The translations under genes and the position numbers were made by a program. The notes below the pieces were generated by a model, which did no database searches, was not told the DNA's origin, and worked only from the letters and a program-made list of their open reading frames with translations. A DNA stretch of 64,000 nucleotides, taken from Bradyrhizobium sp. CCGUVB1N3. GTDB taxonomy: Bacteria > Pseudomonadota > Alphaproteobacteria > Rhizobiales > Xanthobacteraceae. This document shows positions 1 to 9,161 of the stretch, piece after piece. Within the stretch, counting starts at the first letter, position 1. Each line of letters begins with the position of its first letter. The stretch is from contig NZ_JANADR010000001.1 in the NCBI RefSeq assembly GCF_024199925.1, forward strand, positions 124,001 through 188,000, in the 5' to 3' direction.

Positions 1-741
1 AAGACATCGGCCGTGCAGGATGGCGATGAGTTCGTGGTCAACGGGCAGAAGATATGGACGACGCTGGCCCATTGCGCCAACTGGATCTTCGTCCTCGTTC
101 GTACCGAACGTGATGCCAAGGTGCGCCAGAAAGGCATCACCGTCCTGCTGCTCGACCTGACTTCGCCCGGTGTTCGCGTCCGGCCAATTGAAAATCTGCG
201 TGGCGAGGCCGATTTTTGCGAGGTCTTCTTCGACAATGTGCGTGTGCCATTGAAGAACCTGGTCGGCAAGGTCAATGAAGGCTGGACCGTCGCGAAGTCG
301 GTACTTGGCCACGAACGCATCTTCCTGGGGGCGCCGACGCGCCCTGAATATGCGCTCGAGCGCCTGCGGCGGCTTGCGGATGCTCGCGGGGCGTTCGAAG
401 ATCCTGCGTTCATGTCGCGCTTCGCTCGCCTGCGACTCGATCTCTACGATCTCGGATCCGCCTTCGAGCGCTATGCAAAGGTCTTGCGCGCCGGCGGAGA
501 GCTCGGCGCCGATGTTTCTGCTCTCAAGATCTTCACGACCGAGCTCTACCAGCGGATCACCGAAGAAATGCTCACTGTCGCCGGCGAAGAGGCGCGGCTT
601 GCCGACGATCTCGCCGCGGGGGATATCGAGATCGATGCGATGAATCTCTTCCTCGACTCGCGTTCGCCCGCGATTTTCGGCGGCTCCAACGAGATTCAAC
701 GCAACATCCTCGCCAAGGCCGTGCTGCGGCTTCCCGGTTGA
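1..741 (+). CDS. Acyl-CoA dehydrogenase, C-terminal part (5' end outside window)
   Basis: The frame is open from the first base, so the gene starts upstream of the window; 246 residues are visible. The start of the visible part (VNGQKIWTT, then WIFVLVRT) is the middle beta-domain of acyl-CoA dehydrogenases, and the end carries the typical GGSNEIQRNILA motif of the C-terminal helical domain, followed by stop TGA. Family members oxidise an acyl-CoA at C2-C3 with FAD and pass electrons to ETF. In this context it would serve beta-oxidation after the acyl-CoA ligase encoded further right. The next gene converges with only 8 bases between the stops. The exact chain-length or branched substrate cannot be told. 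Confidence 0.93.
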   Translation, partial: KTSAVQDGDEFVVNGQKIWTTLAHCANWIFVLVRTERDAKVRQKGITVLLLDLTSPGVRVRPIENLRGEADFCEVFFDNVRVPLKNLVGKVNEGWTVAKSVLGHERIFLGAPTRPEYALERLRRLADARGAFEDPAFMSRFARLRLDLYDLGSAFERYAKVLRAGGELGADVSALKIFTTELYQRITEEMLTVAGEEARLADDLAAGDIEIDAMNLFLDSRSPAIFGGSNEIQRNILAKAVLRLPG

Positions 742-749
742 GTGCTGCG

Positions 750-1565
750 TCAGAATTCGACGTCGATCTGCTTGTCGAGGTGATCGTCCATCTTGACCGA
801 CTTCGCCGCCCGCTGCAGGACGGTGAGGTAGCGATTGAAATTCTGACGTATCCGCTCGGCGGCGCCGCCGAGGCCGATGACCATGGGCTGATTCTGGATC
901 GTCACGGGTAACAGGACGCAGATCGTCGCGCCGCCCTGAATGGGAATGTTCTCGGCGGAGCAATATCCCTTTCCGCGGATCTGTCGAATGCGACTCATCA
1001 TGTCGGGAAGCTTCACGCGATCCGGCGCGTTGGGCGTGGCGATGTTCGCACGGCGAATGATGTTGTCGACCTTCTCGTCCGACATCGTGGACATCAGGAG
1101 CCAGCCCAATGCCGATTGAGTCAGTGGTCGCAACGTTCCCTCGTCGACGTGGAAGCGAAGCGGGTGGATCGATTGCACGATCTTGACGTATTGCAGGTAG
1201 ACGTCGTTGGTCGTGCCGATCGAAACGGTTTCGCCGGTGGCCGCGTGGACGTCATGCATGGCCTCGAGCGTCCGGCTGTTGCCGAACAGAGCCCGCGGAA
1301 TCCAGTCGCCAAGCGATGTCACCTTGGGCGTCGGGAAGTACACGCGCATGCGCCGGTCGTAATTCAGGTAGCCCATGCTCACGAGGGTCTTGAGCAGAAC
1401 GGTCGTGCTCGACGGCGGATAACCGAGGGCGAGCCCAATCTCGGACATCGCGCGCGGTTCTCGAACGTTCATGAAGAACTGAAGGATCTCCAGCGCGCGT
1501 AGCGCTGACTTCACGGTGGATGGTCCACCCGGTATCGCTGCGGATTTCGTTACCGCCGCCTGCAT
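750..1565 (-). CDS. IclR-family transcriptional regulator
   Basis: About 271 residues. The N-terminal winged HTH (RALEILQFF, then MSEIGLALGYPPSSTTVLLKTLVSMGYL) and the C-terminal IclR effector domain are both recognisable, and the length fits the family. I chose ATG at 1565 because GGGGA lies 8 bases upstream; a TTG at 1592 and ATGs at 1580 and 1574 are possible earlier starts. It is divergent from the SDR gene at 1715, and the gap has TTCAC/GTGAA and TGTGAA/TTCACA inverted repeats that could be its operator. It probably controls the adjacent catabolic genes; the effector is unknown, and activator versus repressor cannot be told. Confidence 0.9.
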   Translation of the reverse strand: MQAAVTKSAAIPGGPSTVKSALRALEILQFFMNVREPRAMSEIGLALGYPPSSTTVLLKTLVSMGYLNYDRRMRVYFPTPKVTSLGDWIPRALFGNSRTLEAMHDVHAATGETVSIGTTNDVYLQYVKIVQSIHPLRFHVDEGTLRPLTQSALGWLLMSTMSDEKVDNIIRRANIATPNAPDRVKLPDMMSRIRQIRGKGYCSAENIPIQGGATICVLLPVTIQNQPMVIGLGGAAERIRQNFNRYLTVLQRAAKSVKMDDHLDKQIDVEF

Positions 1566-1592
1566 GTTTCGCATCCCCATCGCCGCTAACAA

Positions 1593-1619
1593 TTCACGGA
1601 TGTGAAAGTCGGCTTCACA
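1593..1619. promoter_or_regulatory. Inverted repeats in IclR/SDR divergent region, candidate operator
   Basis: TTCAC (1593-1597) pairs with GTGAA (1602-1606), and TGTGAA (1601-1606) pairs with TTCACA (1614-1619) across 7 bases. They lie just upstream of the IclR gene and between two divergent genes. IclR regulators commonly bind such sites, but binding here is inference. Confidence 0.45.
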
Positions 1620-1714
1620 AATGAATTATATTTTGTTTGCCCCAACTGCGCATGACAAGGTGCCTCCAGTCAAGGCCAAGGGCGCGAAAGAGTGGCCGAG
1701 CTGGAGAGGGCGTC

Positions 1715-2476
1715 GTGGGAAGCGGCAGGTTGCAGGGGCGCGTGGCGCTCGTCACAGGCGGAGGGCGGGGCATCGGCCGCGCTATCGCGGAAGCGTTCGC
1801 GCGTGAGGGCGCTGCGGTCGGGGTACTCGACCTGAAGGTGGACGTGGCGGAAGCCGTGGCGCGCGCCATCGTTGCAGATGGCGGCAAAGCCGTCGCGATC
1901 GTTGGCAATGCCGGCGCGCGGGCCGATGTCTTTGCTGCGGTCGATCGCCTTGTCGAGGCGTTTGGTCCGCCGACCATCCTGGTCAACAACGCGATGTGGA
2001 ATCGTTACGGTCCGCTGGAGCAGCAGACCGAGGAGATGATCGGCCGAATGATCGATGTCGGCCTGAAGGGCGTGATCTGGGGTTATCAGGCGGTGCTCGC
2101 GCCAATGACCGCAGCCGGCGGCGGAGCCATCGTGAATATCGGATCGCCGTCTGCTGTGCTCGCGATGGCAAATGGCGTGATGTACAGCGCGGTGAAGGCC
2201 GCGGTGGCGGGCGCGACGCGCTCCGCCGCGGCTGAGTTCGGGCCACGCGGGATCCGCGTCAACGCGATCGCGCCGGGGCCGACGCCGACCGACGGCGCCA
2301 ATCTCGTCGTCAGCGAAGAGGCGTGGGAGCGGCGCCGCGCGCGTGTGCCGATCGGGCGCCTCGGTGAGCCACGCGATGTGGCGAACGCAGCAGTGTTTCT
2401 TGCGAGCGACGAGGCGAGCTTCATCACCGGCGACATGTTGTTCGTCGATGGAGGGATTACCTACGCGTTCTCTTGA
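1715..2476 (+). CDS. SDR-family NAD(P)-dependent oxidoreductase
   Basis: Classical short-chain dehydrogenase of 253 residues. The cofactor motif TGGGRGIG is at residues 14-21, the NNA motif follows strand 4, and the active site reads Ser in NIGSPS and Tyr/Lys in YSAVK. The C-terminus has the family pattern FLASDEASFITGDMLFVDGG. I chose GTG at 1715 because GGAGAGG sits 5 bases before it and family similarity begins there; the frame is open further upstream to 1637 but that part looks non-coding. It likely oxidises a secondary alcohol or reduces the corresponding ketone with NAD(H) or NADP(H). It is first in the plus-strand catabolic series and divergent from the IclR gene. Confidence 0.88.
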   Translation: MGSGRLQGRVALVTGGGRGIGRAIAEAFAREGAAVGVLDLKVDVAEAVARAIVADGGKAVAIVGNAGARADVFAAVDRLVEAFGPPTILVNNAMWNRYGPLEQQTEEMIGRMIDVGLKGVIWGYQAVLAPMTAAGGGAIVNIGSPSAVLAMANGVMYSAVKAAVAGATRSAAAEFGPRGIRVNAIAPGPTPTDGANLVVSEEAWERRRARVPIGRLGEPRDVANAAVFLASDEASFITGDMLFVDGGITYAFS

Positions 2477-2553
2477 GCGCGCATCAAATGATCTTTGGCC
2501 GCCCGCAACAAGAAGAAGATCCGGGAAGATCCGCGGGCTATAGGGAGGAAGAA

Positions 2554-3783
2554 ATGAGACTGTCGGCCGCCTATCTCGCCGTCATGGCGATCCTATCGGG
2601 TGCAATAGCGTTTACCGCGTCACCGGTCTTGGCGCAGGCGATTTCCGGGGACGTCATCAAGATTGGCGTCATGAACGACCAGACCGGTCCTTACTCCGAC
2701 AATTGCGGGCCGGGTTCGGTCGTGGCCGCGCGACTCGCGATCAGCGATTTTGGCAGTGCCGTCAATGGCAAGAAGATCGAGCTCGTCGTGGCCGATGATC
2801 AGAACAAGCCGGACATCGGCGTTTCCATTGCCTTGCGTTGGCTGGACAATGAGGGGGTGGATGCGATCGTCGGCTGCTCAGCGTCCTCGATTGCGCTTGG
2901 CGTGCAAGACGTCATGAAGAACCGGAAGAAGCCTTACCTCCTGGCGGGAACAGCAGCCTCGGTGTTCACCAACGAGAAATGCTCGCCGATGACGACGCAA
3001 TGGGCGATGGACACCTACGCGCTGCCGAAGGCGACGGTGAAATCGCTGTTGGCGCGAGGGCTCGACACCTGGTTCTTTGTCACCGTCGACTACTCGTTCG
3101 GCAAAGCCTGGCAGGCCGACACCACGAACTTCATCAAGGCCGATGGCGGCAAGGTTGTGGGCTCCGTCCTGCATCCGCTCAATTCCTCGGACCTCTCCTC
3201 GTTCCTGCTCACGGCGCAATCGAGCGGCGCGAAGGTCATCGCGCTGGCGAATTCGGGCTCGGACTTCGCCAATGCCATGAAACAGGCGCAGGAGTTCGGG
3301 CTTACGCAGAAGCAGCAGCTCGTTCCGCTGGGGCTGATGCTCAACCAGACACATAGCATCGGCCTGCAGCCGCTGCAGAACGTGCGCCTGACGACGCCCT
3401 TCTACTGGGATATGACCGACGAGACGCGCGCCTTCGCTAAGCGCTACCAGGCGGCGTTCAATGGCCGGGTCCCGAACGAGGCGCAGGCCAGCACCTATAG
3501 CGCCGTCACGCACTATCTCAAGGCGATTGCCGCGACGCAGACCGATGAGGGCGATGCCGTGATGCGACAGATGAAGAGCACGCCAATCAACGACTTCGAG
3601 ATGAAGAACGTCAGCATCCGTGCCGACGGCCAGGTGATGCGGCCGCTCTATGCCGCGCGCATCAAGACGTCGACCGAGTCGAAATATCCTTACGACTACT
3701 ACGAGATCACTGGGACCATTCCTGCCGAGGAGGCCTGGCGCCCGGCATCGGAAAGCGCCTGCGAACTCTTGAAGACACAGTGA
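2554..3783 (+). CDS. ABC transporter substrate-binding protein, branched-chain amino acid type
   Basis: 409 residues, periplasmic binding protein of the Peripla_BP_6/LivK type. A signal peptide is evident (positively charged start, hydrophobic stretch, cleavage near VLAQA), followed by IKIGVMNDQTGPYSD, the usual start of the mature domain. ATG at 2554 is preceded by AGGGAGGAAG, so the open frame back to 2473 is not used. Relatives bind branched-chain amino acids, but in catabolic islands also aromatic and alicyclic acids or amides. The permeases and ATPases of this transporter are not in the window. The lactonase gene follows after a strong hairpin. Confidence 0.88.
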   Translation: MRLSAAYLAVMAILSGAIAFTASPVLAQAISGDVIKIGVMNDQTGPYSDNCGPGSVVAARLAISDFGSAVNGKKIELVVADDQNKPDIGVSIALRWLDNEGVDAIVGCSASSIALGVQDVMKNRKKPYLLAGTAASVFTNEKCSPMTTQWAMDTYALPKATVKSLLARGLDTWFFVTVDYSFGKAWQADTTNFIKADGGKVVGSVLHPLNSSDLSSFLLTAQSSGAKVIALANSGSDFANAMKQAQEFGLTQKQQLVPLGLMLNQTHSIGLQPLQNVRLTTPFYWDMTDETRAFAKRYQAAFNGRVPNEAQASTYSAVTHYLKAIAATQTDEGDAVMRQMKSTPINDFEMKNVSIRADGQVMRPLYAARIKTSTESKYPYDYYEITGTIPAEEAWRPASESACELLKTQ

Positions 3784-3790
3784 ACTCAGG

Positions 3791-3815
3791 GACGGGCGGG
3801 CACGACCCGCCCGTC
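3791..3815 (+). terminator. Strong hairpin after the binding-protein gene
   Basis: Perfect 10-bp stem GACGGGCGGG/CCCGCCCGTC with a 5-base loop, 8 bases after the stop codon. There is no T-run, so it may act as an attenuator or mRNA 3' protector, letting the binding protein be made in excess of the following enzymes. Confidence 0.6.
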
Positions 3816-3869
3816 GCCCGCTCGCGTGCCCGCGAGATGATTGAAGTGGACGTATTGGAAAATCGCTCG

Positions 3870-4763
3870 ATGGCGCTGCAAGTGAGCAGGATATCGAAGA
3901 CGGCCGCACAGCTTGGTGAAAGCCCGGTCTGGGATGTCACGCGACAGCGGCTCTATTGGGTCGACGGAGTCTCGCGCCGAATCCACGCCTACGAACCCGA
4001 GCGCGGGATCGCGCGGCACTGGGATGCGCCGTCCATGGTCGGCTCGGTCGGGCTCGGCCAAGGCGATACCCTCGTCGCAGCGCTCGCGGATGGCATCTAC
4101 CGGTTCGATCTCGGCTCAGGCGAATTGACACCGCTCTTCCGCCCAGATCCGTGCGATCCGCGCCTGCGCTTCAATGACGGCAAGGTCGATCGCTGGGGGC
4201 GGTTTCTCTGCGGCACTATGGGCGTCCACGCCGAGCCGCTGGGGCAGCTCTTTCGCATCGATGCCGGTGGTGCACACACGGTGCTCGCCCACGGCATTCG
4301 TATTTCGAATGCGCTCTGCTTCAGCCCCGACGGCCGCATGATGTATTTCGCCGACAGCCTCGACCGCGCGATCCGCGCCTATAGTTATTGGCCCGGCGAG
4401 GCGTTCGATCCGGAACCGCGGATCGTCATCGACACCGGGCCATATCAGTCGGGGCCGGACGGGGCGACGGTCGATTGCGACGGTTGTCTCTGGGTTGCGC
4501 TCGTGCAGGTGGGCAAGATTGCCCGCTTCACCCCCCAAGGGAAGCTCGATCGTCTCATCGACGCGCCGACCGACTTGCCCTCATCGGTCGCCTTCGGCGG
4601 TCCCGAACTGTCGACGCTCTACGTGACCTCGATCAAGGATTCAGGATCGGGACGCGCCGTCTCGCGGCATCCGGACGGCGGCTTTCTGTTCGCGATCGAC
4701 GGCCTCGGCGCGACCGGCCTGCCGGAAGCGCAATTCGGACTCCAGCCAACCCCTCCCAGTTGA
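3870..4763 (+). CDS. SMP-30/gluconolactonase-family lactonase
   Basis: About 297 residues, a six-bladed beta-propeller lactonase. The expected metal-site motifs are all present: GESPVW near the N-terminus (Glu), RFNDGKVD (Asn), SNALCFSPDG (Asn) and SGPDGATVDCDGCLWVA (Asp). Such enzymes hydrolyse lactones to hydroxy acids with Ca or Zn. ATG at 3870 gives the usual family length; ATG at 3837 is an alternative, and anything earlier would run through the hairpin at 3791-3815. With a Baeyer-Villiger monooxygenase in the same island, its natural substrate may be the lactone made by that enzyme rather than a sugar lactone; that is inference. Confidence 0.87.
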   Translation: MALQVSRISKTAAQLGESPVWDVTRQRLYWVDGVSRRIHAYEPERGIARHWDAPSMVGSVGLGQGDTLVAALADGIYRFDLGSGELTPLFRPDPCDPRLRFNDGKVDRWGRFLCGTMGVHAEPLGQLFRIDAGGAHTVLAHGIRISNALCFSPDGRMMYFADSLDRAIRAYSYWPGEAFDPEPRIVIDTGPYQSGPDGATVDCDGCLWVALVQVGKIARFTPQGKLDRLIDAPTDLPSSVAFGGPELSTLYVTSIKDSGSGRAVSRHPDGGFLFAIDGLGATGLPEAQFGLQPTPPS

Positions 4764-4775
4764 GAACTCGCCTTG

Positions 4776-6896
4776 ATGCGCCATCAACCAGCCTCGCTCG
4801 ATCCTCTGTTCAAGCCGCGATCCATCGCCCTGATCGGCGCATCTGATGATGTTACGCGCATTGGCGGGCGTCCCTTGCGCTATCTGCGCGAGGGCGGTTT
4901 CGAGGGCGCGGTCTATCCGGTCAATCCAAAGCGGGACACCGTCCAGGGCATCAAGTCCTACGACTCAGTTGCGGCGCTTCCGGAGATACCTGACGTCGCC
5001 ATCCTCGCAGTGCCGGCGCAGGGCACGGTCCAGGCGCTGAGAGACTGCGCGGATCGCAAGGTCAAGGCGGCGGTGGTGTTCTCAGCCGGATTTGCCGAAG
5101 CAAGCGAGCAGGGACGTCTCGCGCAGGACCAGATCGCCGGCATTGCCCGGGAGAGCGGCATGCGCGTGCTCGGCCCGAATTGCCTTGGACTGTTCAACGC
5201 CGGCATCGGCTACTACGGAACATTCTCGGCGATCCTCGATGCCGCGTTCGTCGAGCCCGGTCCGATCGCCGTCGTCTCGCAAAGCGGAGCTTATGGATCC
5301 CACATTGCCCACTTGGCGCGCCAGCGCAGCCTCGGCATCGGACAATGGATCACCACCGGGAACGAGTGCGATATCGACGTTGCGGAAGCGCTGCGTTGGG
5401 TTATCGACCAGCCCGACGTCGGGGTCGTAATGGCCTATGCGGAAGGCATTCGCGATCGCGATACGTTCATCGAGGCACTGGAGGTTGCGCGGGCGAAAGA
5501 AAAGGCGATTGTCTTCCTGAAGGTCGGCCGCTCCGATGTCGGCGCCCAGGCGGTGAGTTCGCACACCGCGGCGCTGGCGGGATCGGATGCCGTGTTCGAT
5601 GCGGTGTTGCGGCAATATGGCGCCTATCGCGCGCGGACCACCGCTGAGCACCTGGACGCGACCTATGCCTGCGCGCGGGGGCTTTATCCCGCGGGCAACA
5701 GGTTCGGCATCTTCACGCTGTCCGGCGGCTTCGGCATTCAGATGGCCGACGACGCATCGGCGTGCGGGCTCGACGTCGCGCCAATGCCCGAGGCGGCGCA
5801 GGACGAGCTGAAGGCCATGCTGCCCTACGCATCGCCGCGCAATCCGGTGGACGCGACGGCGCAGGCGCTCACGGACCTCCCGCTGATGACGAGCTACATT
5901 GCCGCGATGCTGGAGAAGGGCGACTATCACCTCTTCGCCGGCATTTTCGGCAGTGGACCGGCGAGCCCCACCTTTTCGGCCTCGCTGCGCCAGGCGCTGC
6001 GGACTGCGACGGCCGGACATCAAGGTCGGATACTTGCGCTCTCGATGTCCGCGCCGCCGGAGATCGTCCGCACCTATGAGGACGACGGCTTCCTGATCTT
6101 CGAGGATGGCTCGGCGCTCGTGAACGCGTTGGCGGCGCTGGTCTGGTTTCGCCGCAGCTTCGACGCGGCGAAGCAGGCGCGCACGGCTCTGACAGCCGGC
6201 TCGCGCATCGCGCCGCCGGACGGCGCGCTCAGCGAGCACGAAGCGAAATCGCTGTTGCAGGCGGCCGGTATTGCATTTCCGAAAGAAGCGCTGGTGCGAC
6301 CGGATGAGGATGCCGGCGCGGCCGCCACCGCGATCGGCTTCCCGGTGGTGGTAAAGATCTGCTCGCCGGACATCGCGCACAAGACCGAGATCGGTGGTGT
6401 GATCGTCGGTCCGCGCGACGAGGCGCAGGCTCGCGAAGCAGCCCGCACCATCCTGTCCAACGCCCGTCACAAGCGGCCCGACGCGCGGATCGAGGGCGTC
6501 ATCGTCTCACCGATGATCAGGGGAGGCGTGGAGACCATTGTCGGCGTGGTGCGGGATCCGTCCTTCGGTCCTGTGGTGATGTTCGGGCTCGGCGGCGTCC
6601 TTGTTGAGGTGCTCAAGGATGTGACCTTCCGCGTCGCGCCGTTCGATGTCGCCGAGGCGCAGCGGATGATCCGCGAGATTCGCGGCTTTGCCGTGCTGGA
6701 AGGCGTGCGCGGTGCGCCGCCGGCCGACGTCGATGCGCTGGCGGCGATGCTGTCGCGGCTTTCGCAATTCGCGGCCGACAATGCCGACGTGATCGAAAGC
6801 ATCGATCTCAACCCGGTTCTGGTGATGCCGCGCGGCGAGGGCGTCATGCCGCTGGACGCGTTGCTGGTGCCACGCAGCGCCGCGTCTCGCGATTGA
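4776..6896 (+). CDS. ADP-forming acyl-CoA ligase (acetate--CoA ligase family)
   Basis: About 706 residues. Order of domains: CoA-binding Rossmann domain (SIALIGASDD, residues 15-25, to about 110), succinyl-CoA-ligase-like domains carrying the phospho-histidine motif SHTAALAGSD near residue 262, and a C-terminal ATP-grasp domain (about 480 on, with FPVVVKICSPDIAHKTEIGG). Members form acyl-CoA from a carboxylic acid, ATP and CoA with release of ADP and phosphate. ATG at 4776 is preferred over TTG at 4773. It follows the lactonase gene by 12 bases and would activate the acid that lactonase releases, feeding the acyl-CoA dehydrogenase. The acid specificity is not visible. Confidence 0.9.
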   Translation: MRHQPASLDPLFKPRSIALIGASDDVTRIGGRPLRYLREGGFEGAVYPVNPKRDTVQGIKSYDSVAALPEIPDVAILAVPAQGTVQALRDCADRKVKAAVVFSAGFAEASEQGRLAQDQIAGIARESGMRVLGPNCLGLFNAGIGYYGTFSAILDAAFVEPGPIAVVSQSGAYGSHIAHLARQRSLGIGQWITTGNECDIDVAEALRWVIDQPDVGVVMAYAEGIRDRDTFIEALEVARAKEKAIVFLKVGRSDVGAQAVSSHTAALAGSDAVFDAVLRQYGAYRARTTAEHLDATYACARGLYPAGNRFGIFTLSGGFGIQMADDASACGLDVAPMPEAAQDELKAMLPYASPRNPVDATAQALTDLPLMTSYIAAMLEKGDYHLFAGIFGSGPASPTFSASLRQALRTATAGHQGRILALSMSAPPEIVRTYEDDGFLIFEDGSALVNALAALVWFRRSFDAAKQARTALTAGSRIAPPDGALSEHEAKSLLQAAGIAFPKEALVRPDEDAGAAATAIGFPVVVKICSPDIAHKTEIGGVIVGPRDEAQAREAARTILSNARHKRPDARIEGVIVSPMIRGGVETIVGVVRDPSFGPVVMFGLGGVLVEVLKDVTFRVAPFDVAEAQRMIREIRGFAVLEGVRGAPPADVDALAAMLSRLSQFAADNADVIESIDLNPVLVMPRGEGVMPLDALLVPRSAASRD

Positions 6897-6922
6897 CGAC
6901 TGGTTGTTAAGAAGAGGGATAG

Positions 6923-7459
6923 ATGGCTGACGAAGCAAAGCTGACCGAGTTCTTGGACCGGGAGGCGATCCGCGACTGCATTTACCGCTACTGCCGGGGC
7001 ATCGACCGGGCCGATGAAGCCACGCTGCGCAGCTCCTATTGGCCCGACGCGACCGATCGGCACGGCGTCTATTCCGGACCGGTCGAGGGGTTCTTTCTCT
7101 GGGCCCGCGAGGTGTTCAAGAGCGGCGCGCGCAACGTCCATCAGGTCGGCAACATCCTGATTGAGCTCGTCGGGCCGACGCGTGCCGCGGTGGAGACCTA
7201 TTTCCTTGCCTTGCAGCGTGGTCCAGGCAAGGACGGAGTCGTGCGGCAGTTTTTCATAGCCGGGCGCTATTGCGATCTCTTCGAGAAGCGCGGCGGCGAG
7301 TGGCGCGTGGCGCGGCGCATCGTGGCGTTCGACTGGCTCGAGGAGCAGGCGGTGCCGACCGAGAGCGAGGAGGTGCGTTTTGGCCCGCGCATGCCGATCG
7401 GCGCGCCGCACCCCAACGATCCCATCCATGAAATTTTGGCCGAAGCGCGCCGTACGTAA
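6923..7459 (+). CDS. SnoaL/NTF2-like fold protein
   Basis: 178 residues with the pattern of SnoaL_4-type NTF2-like proteins: [21 protein letters not shown] at the N-terminus, then a cone-fold body ending in [12 protein letters not shown]. The family includes dehydratases, isomerases, cyclases and small subunits of ring-hydroxylating dioxygenases. No dioxygenase large subunit is seen nearby, so a role as isomerase, dehydratase or hydratase on the pathway intermediate is more likely. ATG at 6923 has AAGAAGAGGG just upstream. Located between the acyl-CoA ligase and the double SDR in the same orientation, probably in one operon. Exact reaction unknown. Confidence 0.78.
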   Translation: MADEAKLTEFLDREAIRDCIYRYCRGIDRADEATLRSSYWPDATDRHGVYSGPVEGFFLWAREVFKSGARNVHQVGNILIELVGPTRAAVETYFLALQRGPGKDGVVRQFFIAGRYCDLFEKRGGEWRVARRIVAFDWLEEQAVPTESEEVRFGPRMPIGAPHPNDPIHEILAEARRT

Positions 7460-7491
7460 GACGTAGGCCGTCGCGGCGAGGGAAGACAATC

Positions 7492-9072
7492 ATGGAAAAG
7501 CGGAGGCGCGTTGTCGTCATCACCGGAGCGGCCGGCGGCGTTGGCCGTGCGCTGCTCGAAGCGTTCCATCGTGACGGCGATATCATCGTGGCCGTCGACC
7601 TGCCGGGTACCGACGTCGTCAACATCACGGCTTCGCTCGGCGGCGAGCATGCGGCGTTCTACTGCGACGTTGCTTCCGAAGACGAAGTCGTGGGTCTCGT
7701 CGCTGCGATCGAGCAACGATTTGGACAGGTCGACGTCCTCGTCAACAACGCAGCACTTGGACCAACCATGGCGGCGACCGTCGACACGGACGTCGCCTCG
7801 TTCCGCAAGGCATTGAGCGTCAACCTGCGCGGCCCGTTCGTACTCGCGCGCGAGGTGGCGAGGCGCATGATGGAGGTCGGTGGTGTCATCGTGAACGTTG
7901 CGTCGCTGGCGGGTGTGCTCGGTAATCCGAAGCGCAACGCCTATGCGGCGTCCAAGGCAGGATTGATCTCGGCGACGCGGTCGCTAGCCTGCGAATGGGC
8001 GAAGCATGGCATTCGCGTCGTGGCGATTGCACCGGGCTATGTCCGCACTCCGATGGTCGCGGAGCTTGAGCGCTCAGGCAAGGCGAATCTCGATCTGGTT
8101 CGGCGGCGCATTCCGCTCGGGCGCATGGGGCGGCGGGACGAGATCGCTGCTGTGGCGCGCTTCCTCGCCTCGCCGGAGGCAGGCTATGTGACGGGGGCGG
8201 TTCTCGCCGTCGATGGCGGCTGGCAATCCTTCAATCAGCCGGGCGATGCGTATCCACCGGTTAACGGAACGCCGGACGCCGAACTGGCGAGACCCGAGCG
8301 GCCTTCGCGGGAGCGCATCGTGCTGGTGACCGGCGGCGCCAACGGCATCGGCGAGGCGATCGCTCGGAAATTTGCCTCCGGCGGCGATACCGTGGTCGTC
8401 GCAGACATGGATGGCGATCGCGCCGCCAACCTGGTGCGCGCGCTCGGCACGAAACACATGGCCTTCGCCCTGGACGTCTCGTCGGAGCAGGACGTGCTGG
8501 CGCTGTTTGCCGCGATCAGGCAGCGCTTTGGCCGCATCGACGTGCTGGTCAACGATGCGGCGGTGGCCGATCGTTTCGTGCCGGCGCTCGATCAATCCGT
8601 GGCGGATTTCGACGAGGTTCTTGACGTGAATGTAGTTGGCGCATTTCTCTGCGCCCGCGAGGCGATCAGGCTGATGAGTGGCGGCGGCGTCATTCTCAAT
8701 CTCGGTTCGATCAACACGTTCCTGCCGTTCGCGCCGCGCCACGCCTACGGCGCTTCGAAGGCAGCCATCGACATTCTGACACGATGCATGGCGGCTGAAC
8801 TTGGTCCTGCCGGGTTGCGCACCGCCACCATTGCGCCGGGCTATATCAACACGCCGGGCGTGGCCGCATTGCGGGCGTCGGGCCGTATCGACGGCGCGAG
8901 GATCCGGCGCCGCATTCCGCTCGGCCGCTTCGGCGAGCCGGCGGAGGTTGCGAAGGCTGCCTATTTCCTGGCCTCGCCGGAGGCATCCTACATCAACGGG
9001 TCGATCCTCTATGTCGACGGCGGCTGGACCGCGTTCGGCGACGCCGGCGATGCGAGCACCACGAGCGATTGA
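7492..9072 (+). CDS. Tandem fusion of two SDR dehydrogenase domains
   Basis: 526 residues made of two complete classical SDR units. Unit 1: TGAAGGVG at 11-18, NNAA at 85-88, Ser138, Tyr151 and Lys155. Unit 2: TGGANGIG at 280-287, NDAA at 354-357, Ser406, Tyr419 and Lys423. Both units end with the same pattern (IPLGR, FLASPEA, then VDGGW), so the gene looks like a duplication joined by a linker of about 30 residues (245-275). Both catalytic triads are intact, so it may catalyse two successive oxidations or form a one-chain pseudo-dimer. ATG at 7492 is preceded by GAGGGAAG. It sits between the SnoaL-like gene and the monooxygenase gene. Confidence 0.9.
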   Translation: MEKRRRVVVITGAAGGVGRALLEAFHRDGDIIVAVDLPGTDVVNITASLGGEHAAFYCDVASEDEVVGLVAAIEQRFGQVDVLVNNAALGPTMAATVDTDVASFRKALSVNLRGPFVLAREVARRMMEVGGVIVNVASLAGVLGNPKRNAYAASKAGLISATRSLACEWAKHGIRVVAIAPGYVRTPMVAELERSGKANLDLVRRRIPLGRMGRRDEIAAVARFLASPEAGYVTGAVLAVDGGWQSFNQPGDAYPPVNGTPDAELARPERPSRERIVLVTGGANGIGEAIARKFASGGDTVVVADMDGDRAANLVRALGTKHMAFALDVSSEQDVLALFAAIRQRFGRIDVLVNDAAVADRFVPALDQSVADFDEVLDVNVVGAFLCAREAIRLMSGGGVILNLGSINTFLPFAPRHAYGASKAAIDILTRCMAAELGPAGLRTATIAPGYINTPGVAALRASGRIDGARIRRRIPLGRFGEPAEVAKAAYFLASPEASYINGSILYVDGGWTAFGDAGDASTTSD

Positions 9073-9161
9073 TGACGAGACGATGTGCGGTGATTGCTGG
9101 TGCGTCTCGGCAGGGCATGACCTTTGACGCCCTGGACGGGTCTCGTGACACGCTCGTTCTC

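Noticed and set aside
5082..6470. Long open frame on the minus strand (462 codons) opposite the acyl-CoA ligase gene
   Set aside because: Arg/His-rich low-complexity translation without family motifs, typical antisense shadow in GC-rich DNA; the plus strand has a complete recognised gene.
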